This document shows positions 57,310 to 64,000 of a stretch of 64,000 nucleotides of DNA, one piece after another. This DNA comes from Paralithodes platypus (taxonomy: Eukaryota; Arthropoda; Malacostraca; Decapoda; Lithodidae), in NCBI GenBank assembly GCA_032716605.1, contig CM064481.1, positions 19,586,811-19,650,810 of the forward strand. Reading direction: 5' to 3'. The notes below the pieces were generated by a model that did not search any database, was not told the origin of the DNA, and saw nothing but the letters and a program-made list of their open reading frames with translations. The stretch's first letter is position 1, and each line of letters opens with the position of its first letter. The position numbers and the translations under genes were made by a program.

Positions 57310-58850
57310 TTTCTGTGCTGTCTATCTTTCCCCTAACTCTACCGACTTTCCCAATTTTTGTGACTATCTAAACTCCAAAGTGGAACACATTCTATCCATC
57401 TCTCCTTTCTCAGAAATCTCCATCTTAGGAGATTTCAACGTTCACCAATGCCAATGGCTCTCCTCTCACACTACTGACCAACCTGCTGAACAAGCCTACG
57501 TCTTTTCTATCCTAAATGACCTAGAGCAGTTGGTTCAGCAACCCACCCATATCCCGGATCGCTTCAGAGATTGGCCCAACATTCTTGACTTTTTTCCAAC
57601 TTCTAACCCTTCTTTCTATACTGTCAATCTTTTTTCTCCTTTGGGCTCCTCCGACCATAAGCTTATCTGTCACCTGTCCTATTTCTCCGGTTTGACTACC
57701 CGATCCTCCCAGCCGGCGGCGCTTGTGTCACTTTGGCACTGCCGACTGGGAGGCTCTCCAGCATTACTTCTTTGATTTCCCATGGAATTATTTTTGCTTC
57801 CATGGCCGGGGACCCTCGGAGAGTGCTGAACGCATTACCTAGGTAATCCTATCGAACATGGAGGCATACATTCAATTTTCTTTCTCTCAGACTAATGCAA
57901 AATCATCTTAGTTTACTCACACTTGTTCTACTGCTTTCCGCAATAAGGAGGAAGCATTCATACTGTACCGATGCCTTAAAACTCAAGAATCTCATGCTTC
58001 CTATGTTTCTGCCCGGAATCAAGCCAAATCTGTTCTTTGACTTGCCAAACACTCTTTCATCAATAACATATGCACTGAACTACCTAATTCTAGCTCTTCC
58101 CAAGCTTTCTGGCATCTAGCCAAAAATATCTCCAACAATTTTTCTTCCTCGTCTTTCCCTCCCCTTTTCCACTCTGAAGGCACAACCATCACTTCCTCCT
58201 CTGATAAAGCTGAACTCTTCGCTCAAACTTTCGCTAGAAACTCCACCTTGGATGATTCCGGTTCTATTCCTCCTTCTCCAACCCCCTCTCTCGTACTTAT
58301 GCCTAATATCTTAACCCTTTCACGCACATATGACGCAGAGGTTGCCAGATTAGCAATACGAAATAGAGTTCTCTCACTCTTATAATTACCTCTCCAAAAT
58401 TAGTTTTCTGCCCACAGCTAACTCAAAGACAACTGCAGAGGTTGAAGTAACTAAACTAAAGGTTTCTAAATACCCCTGATGGTAACAAAGGTTTTAAAGT
58501 ATCCCTAATAGGCTCAAAATCGTGTCATATGTCGGAGAGGGATAATATCTTCTAAGGATGTACTTTCTACCCTCTCTGGTCTTAATACTAAGAAGGCGTA
58601 TGGTCCGGATGGTGTTCCTCCTGTTGTACTAAAAAACTGTGCTTCCGTGCTGACTCCCTCTCTTTCGTCTCTGTCTCTCCTATAACATATTCCCTTGCTG
58701 GAAGTTCGCTCTCATTCAACCTGTCCCAAAGAAGGGTGACCGCCCTCAACCCTCCAACTATCTTCCAATTGGTCTCATTTCTTGTATCTTCAAAGTTTTT
58801 ATAACTATTCTAGAACAAGAACGTCCAAATCGGATGACACAAAGTGGAAA
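57310..58850 (+). pseudogene. LINE endonuclease and start of reverse transcriptase, broken
   Basis: 57350-57700 encodes an endonuclease/exonuclease/phosphatase domain: [32 protein letters not shown] and [12 protein letters not shown]. Linker sequence follows in shifting frames (AFWHLAKNISNNFSSSSFP, AELFAQTFARNSTLDDSG). The reverse transcriptase N-terminus (LNTKKAYGPDGVPPVVLKNC, PVPKKGDRPQPSNY) is at 58550-58800 and stops before the palm. An inverted-repeat element at 58313-58542 is inserted between linker and reverse transcriptase. Same family, by style, as the C-terminal fragment at 6352-6911. Confidence 0.88.
58313..58542. mobile_element. Inverted-repeat element inserted in the LINE
   Basis: Ends carry ccctttcacgcacatatgac at the left and, reversed, ccctctccgacatatgacac at the right. 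A 9-bp direct repeat taatatctt flanks it (58304-58312 and 58543-58551). A TTAA at 58311-58314 with ATAA at the right is the alternative reading. The interior shares about 85 bp with 305-392. No transposase. Confidence 0.75.
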
Positions 58851-58975
58851 TTAGAAGAAAAAAAAAGTGTATTTTCCCAAACATGCAGTACGGTAGTAGA
58901 ATAAACCAAGATCACTGGAACAAATCATCCCATTTACCTTTTGAAAATTATGACGCATTTTGACAGTTCATTATA

Positions 58976-61000
58976 ATAATAATAATAATAATATTTATTT
59001 CAGTTAGCAATTTACAGAGTTGGTACCACATAGTATGTTATAAATATGACATGTACCAGCCTTGCATAATTCCAACTAAGGATAGCCCAATAAGGCCGTT
59101 AGGCGTATTTCCATTGGGGTCCTTGTGGGATTAGGTTAGCTGGGGAAATGGGGAGGATAAAGAAATAGATACTTTAGAGAAAGTATTTCTAGGGGGTTAT
59201 TTTAAGATACCTTACATCCTATAGTAAATATCAGTAATCCGTAATCAGTAATCATTTCAGTTTGGTTTGTCTATCTCTTATGTCGTATTTAGTAGTAGAC
59301 ATAAGCTTGGTGCTCCCTTCTCGCAGCTGTCCGGTTCAGGTGTTCCTTCAGGCTACGTCTGAAGGAATACAGTGTTCTCTTTTCACGGACTGACTGGGGT
59401 AGGTCGTTCCAGTCTTTGATGGCAGTGAAGAAGAATGTTTGCTTACCCTGTCCTTGGATTCTCGGGACCTTAAAATTAAACATCCTGTTTCTTGTATTAT
59501 GTCCACTCCTCTCATTTGCTTTAACAAAATCATTCTTTAGATACTCTGGAGCTCTGTCATAGAAAATTTTGAAGGTATTAGTTAGCCTGATTTGTTTGGC
59601 CCTGTCAGAGACATTGAGCATACCTAGTGACTGAAGTTGTTCCTGGCCAACATGTGATCTGGGTCCTAGGTTCAGCATGAACCTAACCATTTTATTTTGA
59701 GTGACCTGAAGTTTGTGCTGTGCTGATTTAGATGATGCAGAGTACCAGGATGACACAGAATAGTCAAAATGACATTGAACAAGCGCTTGGCAGAGGGTCT
59801 TTTTGGTCGCCGCGGGCAAGCATCCCACCTGTCTATACAGGTATTTTATACGTGCTCTACACTTACTCAGGATAGATTCCAAAATTGTTTCAACTGACAA
59901 ACTCGCGTCCAGTTTCAGTCCGAGATATTTAACTTGTGACATTGTTGTTATAGGAATATCATTACAGTTGACCGAGAAGCCCACAATGTCTTTCAGTTTG
60001 CGTTTTGTTCCACATAAGATGGCTTCCGTCTTGCCCAGGTGAAGAGATAGTCTATTGTCCACTAGCCATTCACTACATGATGCTAGTTCTTTGGAAAGTG
60101 AAGCGGCAATACTTATTGGGTCTTTTCCTGAAACCAGAAGCACGCTGTCGTCTGCATACAGTCATAATTTACATGAGACGCTCAGTTTCATGTCGTTCAC
60201 ATAACAGAGAAAGAGTAAGGGACCAAGGATGCTTCCCTGCGGGACCCCACAGTTAATTGGCATAGGATCAGATATATTATCATCAATTTTGACTCTTTGG
60301 GTTCTACCACTAAGATAAGATTTAAACCAGTTCACAGGCCCTATGCCCATTGCTTGTAGTTTATTACATAGGATATCATGGTCTACTGTGTCAAACGCTT
60401 TTTGTAGATCAAGAAGAATCATACCGGTGTAGTTACCTTTAGACATTTCTTTACGAATGTGATCCGTTAAGTGGATGAGACAGGAGTCTGTCGAGTACAT
60501 GCATCTGAAACCTGATTGAAACTTATAGAATAGATCATTTTGTTTGAGGTAGTGTTCAATTTGGGTGTATACCGCTCTTTCAAGGATTTTAGATACAATA
60601 CTATGCTAACTGGTCTGTAGTTGCCAACTTCTAGTTTATTTCCTTTCTTGAATAGAGGGGTTACAATAGCTTCCTTCAGTTCAGCAGGTACTGTGTTGGT
60701 GTTAATTGACAAGTTGATGATGTGGGTTAGGGGGCCTGCTATACCAATGGCTCCATCTCGTAGAAATTTGGCAGGAATTTTGTCTGGTCCTGTGCTCTTA
60801 TGTACATTTAGGTTAGACAGCTAGTCAAAAGTGTATTTTGGTGTAACATTTTGCAATCTAAATGTGTTCGGGTGTATGTCTTTATCTCTGTAGAAATTAC
60901 GAAAGGTGGCCGTTGTTGTCGTGTATTTATTGAGAGGTTGAGGTAGGTTCTGGGTAGGCTATCATCCGACGATTTAATACAGCTTAAAATGGACCTGTGT
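58976..61000 (-). pseudogene. LINE reverse transcriptase, 5'-truncated, one stop before the catalytic motif
   Basis: Minus strand from about 61000: GPDKIPAKFLRDG, then 60712 onward IVTPLFKKGNKLEVGNYRPV, a frameshift near 60500, then MILLDLQKAFDTVDHDIL and CGVPQGSILGPLLFLCYVND. An in-frame TGA at 60162-60164 falls five residues before LYADDSVLLVS, and the same frame then runs 284 codons to 59289 (QVKYLGLKLDASLS, QCHFDYSVSSWYSASS, IKDWNDLPQSVREKRTL). The element ends leftwards in (TTA)n on this strand (58976-58994). CR1/L2/Rex-like clades have such tails; the clade is inference. Confidence 0.9.
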
Positions 61001-61684
61001 GAATTATAAAGGAGGGAGCAGTGGAGCACGCTAAAAATACACTGCTCGAACATGTCAAAATAGATAAAAACCCTCACTAATATTTAAACACGATCCCTCC
61101 ATGTAGCTCATTTCCACCCCAAGAAATAGGGTGACCACCCTATTTCTTAAGTTAAGAAGTATATGCGTGAATGCGGAGCTGGATGCAGTGCTGGGTGCAG
61201 TCAGTGGATGCCCCATCCACTGACTGGGGACAGAGGTGCATTAGGGTGATTCGTTAGTGGGATTCGGGGATTATGGCGTCCGGCAATAGATAGATAGATA
61301 AATAATAACCCCCAACACGTCGCACCAGATAGTGTTATGTCAAGAATGACTGTTACAACTATTTGTGCAGGCAATATTCCAGTAGGCTACAAATCAGTTC
61401 CTTATCATATTATAACTCCTTTAATAAGATGACACCTTTTTAATTTTATTCTGGTTATCATTAGTTGGTTTTCTTCAGCTGGAGAAGGACCTATGGAAGC
61501 CAAAAGGTTACATTTTTTAACCTTTTTCATTCCCAGAGGCTCTTCCTAAGTTGAATACAACCACCTAGTGATAGTCAAAATAATATATAAGACATCAAAG
61601 TCTGCGCACCTACGATGAGACACTTTATCTTAAAGAAAAACAGTTATACGAGTAGTGGCAAGATATTAGAATTAACAAGTTTGT
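61001..61684. other. Gene-less stretch with hairpin and TAGA-tailed repeat end
   Basis: Contains a strong hairpin at about 61198-61226 (cagtcagtggatg / catccactgactg) and the sequence ggcgtccggcaatagatag at 61276 with a TAGA tail, as at 51307-51338. tttatt at 61445-61450 is a possible polyadenylation signal for the minus-strand kinase gene. Confidence 0.5.
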
Positions 61685-63037
61685 CTAGTCTACCCCATTT
61701 ATATCATATTCACTCTCATCTGATTCCTTATCTGATTCACCCTCATCCTCACCAGACTCATCCTCATCCTCCTCATCCTCATCTGACTCACCCTCATCCT
61801 CCTCATCCTCATCCGAGTCATCCTCATCTGACTCATCCTCATCTGAGTCATCCTCATCCGACTCATCATCAGACTCGTCATCAGAGTCAGGGAACCCTTC
61901 CAGTGACCGCTGAAGGTACAGGAGGCCAGGGAGTATGGCAGTCAACCTAGTGATCACTTCTGTGATAGTTGGTCGGTCCTCCTCTTTGTACTCTACCATG
62001 TCGGCCACAAGTTCCTCAAGTCCCTCCGGCCAAGCACTCAGTCGTCCAGCCTTCATCTGCTTTACAACCAGACGTTCAAGCATCATACCAAGAGAAAAAA
62101 TGTCACTAGCAAAAGATGCCCCTCTGTCAAAGAACACCTCAGGAGCGTACCACTTATACTGAATGTAATTAATGACATTATGGTTTCTTGTATGTGCAAC
62201 TTCATCTGCTAGTACCCCCATTCCAAAGTCAATCAGAGCGGCTCGAACATTTCCAAGACCAGCCATAGGAATCTTGACAATTACATTATCGGCTTTGATA
62301 TCATTATGTAGGACCCCTGCCTTGTGAACATCTTGTAGGCTGTGTGCCAGTGCCAAGAACACTTCCACCAACCCTCGAGCAGTAAGACGGCTATACGCAC
62401 GACTTAGAGTCTTGCCCTCTACACAGGACAGGAAGAGACAGGGACGGTCGGAGCAGTTGGCATGCAAGGCTGGGGAACCTCCAGCACCCTGCAGATGATC
62501 TAGCAATAAAGCCTCATGCCAGAAAGCCTGCAACATGCTCCAATCTTCTCGCTTACCCAGTTTGCATACTAGATGTTTACCATTGTCCCGAAACAGAAAT
62601 GTTTCACACGAGGCACCAGAGCTAAGAGAATGCTTGTAAACAAGCTGTGGTTTTAGCTGTTCATAGGAACAGGTACAGTTTGGAAGCTGATCTTGCAGTA
62701 CAAGCTTCTGAGAAGAAGCTTTCTTGGGAGGGTCAATGAAAAAATCGAGACAGGCAAGGACGTGTGCCAAGTGAGGCCTGCCAAACTTTTGGTACTCTGC
62801 AGTGTTGGCCATCCATTCCCAGAATTCCTGGAGTCCAGTAGGATAACAAGACACAAAAGACTTCTGCATCAAAACCTTCCAAGTGTAGAGGAAGGTGTGA
62901 CCAAATGACCTAACAACAGCATCAGAACGAGCGAGTGTGTTTCCAGCCGTTCGGTGTAGTTCTAGTAGCTCCATCACATTACCCCTCAGCTCCCGCAGCC
63001 AGGGAACCTCCCCCACATAAAGGATCTTGTTGGTCAT
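61685..63037 (-). CDS. Single-exon protein kinase-like gene with long acidic tail
   Basis: 450 codons from ATG 63037. Kinase landmarks: VCKL (Lys159, the ATP-contacting lysine), FWHEALL (Glu175), LHNDIKADNV (residues 243-252, catalytic loop with HND in place of HRD; Asp246 and Asn251 present), LIDFGMG (Asp270), YAPE (297-300), SDIFSLG (311-317) and DRP (354-356). No clear glycine-rich loop is seen. Residues 1-130 form an unrecognised helix-rich N-terminal region. Residues 384-443 are almost only Asp, Glu and Ser, encoded by a tcatcc-rich repeat. All catalytic residues are kept, so activity is plausible; substrates are unknown. No intron is evident. It is the only intact, non-transposon frame here, sits among LINE remnants, and may belong to a lineage-expanded intronless kinase family or be a retrocopy. 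Confidence 0.85.
   Translation of the reverse strand: MTNKILYVGEVPWLRELRGNVMELLELHRTAGNTLARSDAVVRSFGHTFLYTWKVLMQKSFVSCYPTGLQEFWEWMANTAEYQKFGRPHLAHVLACLDFFIDPPKKASSQKLVLQDQLPNCTCSYEQLKPQLVYKHSLSSGASCETFLFRDNGKHLVCKLGKREDWSMLQAFWHEALLLDHLQGAGGSPALHANCSDRPCLFLSCVEGKTLSRAYSRLTARGLVEVFLALAHSLQDVHKAGVLHNDIKADNVIVKIPMAGLGNVRAALIDFGMGVLADEVAHTRNHNVINYIQYKWYAPEVFFDRGASFASDIFSLGMMLERLVVKQMKAGRLSAWPEGLEELVADMVEYKEEDRPTITEVITRLTAILPGLLYLQRSLEGFPDSDDESDDESDEDDSDEDESDEDDSDEDEEDEGESDEDEEDEDESGEDEGESDKESDESEYDINGVD
61737..61890 (-). repeat. Coding minisatellite for the acidic tail
   Basis: Near-regular (tcatcc/tcatct)n on the plus strand, giving Asp/Glu/Ser runs on the minus strand. Length is likely to vary between alleles. 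Confidence 0.8.
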
Positions 63038-63547
63038 TTTGATCAACAATTGTTAACAGATACATTTTCTCACCAATTGTCAATATAGATAAATCTCTAA
63101 ATACTAGATTGTATGATTAATTTATAAAAAAAGCTCGGAGCAAGCTAATAACACACCTGATAGCTGCAGCTGTAGGCTAAGAATGAGGACTTGTCAGTGA
63201 ACGCCTGACTATACAGGCCGGTAATGACTCCAAAGTATACTTTACTTTTGTAGATGTTTAGGTGACAATCACCACGGTCGATCTGGGGATCCGCCGCTAA
63301 TGAGCTCGTCCTGGAATCTTTACGACTCTGAATCTTACGATTCTTTACAGGACTGACCGTGCCATTTTTATCGGCACTAGCTCAGAGAAGAGTGTTGAGA
63401 GGGGAGAAGGGGTGTTGGAGAGAGAGGAAGGTGTTGGAGTGGCTTTGTTATGTGTGTTTTAGTCTGTATACGTCGTCAGGATGTCTCCTGACTGGGTGCA
63501 AGCATGTGAAACATGCTAGGACGTACTACCGCACCCACTAAATGTCC
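63038..63547. other. Upstream flank of the kinase gene
   Basis: No gene seen. A TAA lies in frame shortly upstream of the chosen ATG, which supports that start if there is no upstream exon. No clear TATA box or initiator was identified. Purine-rich sequence at 63385-63440. Confidence 0.4.
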
Positions 63548-63619
63548 GTCGTGGCAGGGATTCGATCCCGGGTCTTTCAGATTCACACACAAGCGTGCTC
63601 ACCACTTGATCACCACAGC
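63548..63619 (-). repeat. tRNA-derived sequence (SINE head or pseudo-tRNA)
   Basis: 72 nt on the minus strand with an A-box-like region (tgatcaagtggtgagca), a perfect B box (gggatcgaatccc) and a 7-bp acceptor stem with one mismatch and one wobble. The anticodon arm does not fold well, so a functional tRNA is unlikely. Confidence 0.55.
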
Positions 63620-64000
63620 TCTAAGTATAGCCTATACATCTTGGGTATAACAATAAATTGGCTTTTGTGTTTCTTAAGTTTACTATATGATTTCTTTAAT
63701 TATTGTTAAATGCTTGTCTAAAATTAACAACTCTGAAATAGCGATATATAAACAAAAATTAAAAAATAATGGAAAGGCGTTTATATGATTATATTAAAGT
63801 TAGGGGTCGAAAATGGTTTTCTTTTTTAATTGTATTCCATAGAAAACCATGTAATTTAATGGTTAACTTGACTAATCATCTATATTTGTATTAAATACCA
63901 GAAGCGGTGTATCTTATCTTGTCAGGGGGGGTCCCCCTCGCAGAGGGCTGCTCTCGAGCAGCATGATCTGCGGGGGATGTGCAGGGGAATTAGGAGCAAG
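63620..64000. other. Gene-less right edge
   Basis: AT-rich to about 63900, then GC-rich with a ctctcgag-centred short palindrome near 63950. No feature recognised. Confidence 0.5.

Noticed and set aside
57143..57310. N-terminal part of the LINE frame before the endonuclease
   Set aside because: It is CT-microsatellite and unrelated flank read through by chance.

Overview
The window looks like a transposon-rich stretch of an invertebrate nuclear genome, most likely a decapod crustacean. That is an inference from the mix seen here: Copia, DIRS, Ty3/Gypsy, Penelope and several LINE families, tRNA-derived repeats, TAGA- and TA-rich microsatellites, and a single-exon kinase. I see no prokaryotic gene organisation, no rRNA and no convincing functional tRNA gene. 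The only intact host-like protein gene is a 450-codon kinase-like frame near the right end (61685-63037, minus). Almost everything else is a mobile element, usually broken.

Layout. 1-7.6 kb: a 5'-truncated LINE with an unusual Cys/His-rich finger (1165-3632), a full-length SINE-like element with target-site duplications (4735-5258), a degenerate tandem pair, a LINE 3' fragment (6352-6911) and two copies of a tiny inverted-repeat element. 8.1-15.9 kb: a minus-strand DIRS element (reverse transcriptase, RNase H, tyrosine recombinase) whose recombinase is split by a Copia element of about 4.8 kb (8399-13207) with LTRs, primer-binding site, gag, pol and polypurine tract. 16.2-18.2 kb: a second, plus-strand DIRS fragment, cut by a TTAA-flanked inverted-repeat element (17295-18167) and then by the first Gypsy element.

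18.2-56.8 kb is dominated by one Ty3/Gypsy family with LTRs of about 3.1-3.7 kb. Element 1 (18196 to the gap at 30899) has LTR A, gag, a broken pol and LTR B. Element 2 (gap to 44492) has LTR C, broken gag and pol, and LTR D. Two more solo LTRs follow, E (45748-49507) and F (53202-56784), each with a 5-bp target duplication. LTR E carries a nested SINE-like copy and LTR F a nested TTAA element. In this family an open frame starts at the very first bases of the LTR, and in element 2 the 3' pol-side frame runs through the polypurine tract into it. Between the solo LTRs lie a 182-bp near-perfect palindrome of tRNA-Leu-like sequence, a Penelope endonuclease fragment, a TAGA-tailed repeat, microsatellites and a perfect 47-bp x 5 tandem array.

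56.8-64 kb: a TA-flanked inverted-repeat element, two LINE remnants in opposite orientation (57310-58850 plus, 58976-61000 minus), the kinase gene and a tRNA-derived repeat. The 100-N block at 30899-30998 joins two different LTR copies, and the sequence just to its right is rich in single-base insertions, so the assembly there should not be trusted. The biology visible is mostly a record of successive insertions: several events can be ordered because the interrupted sequence continues on the other side or is known intact in a sister copy.
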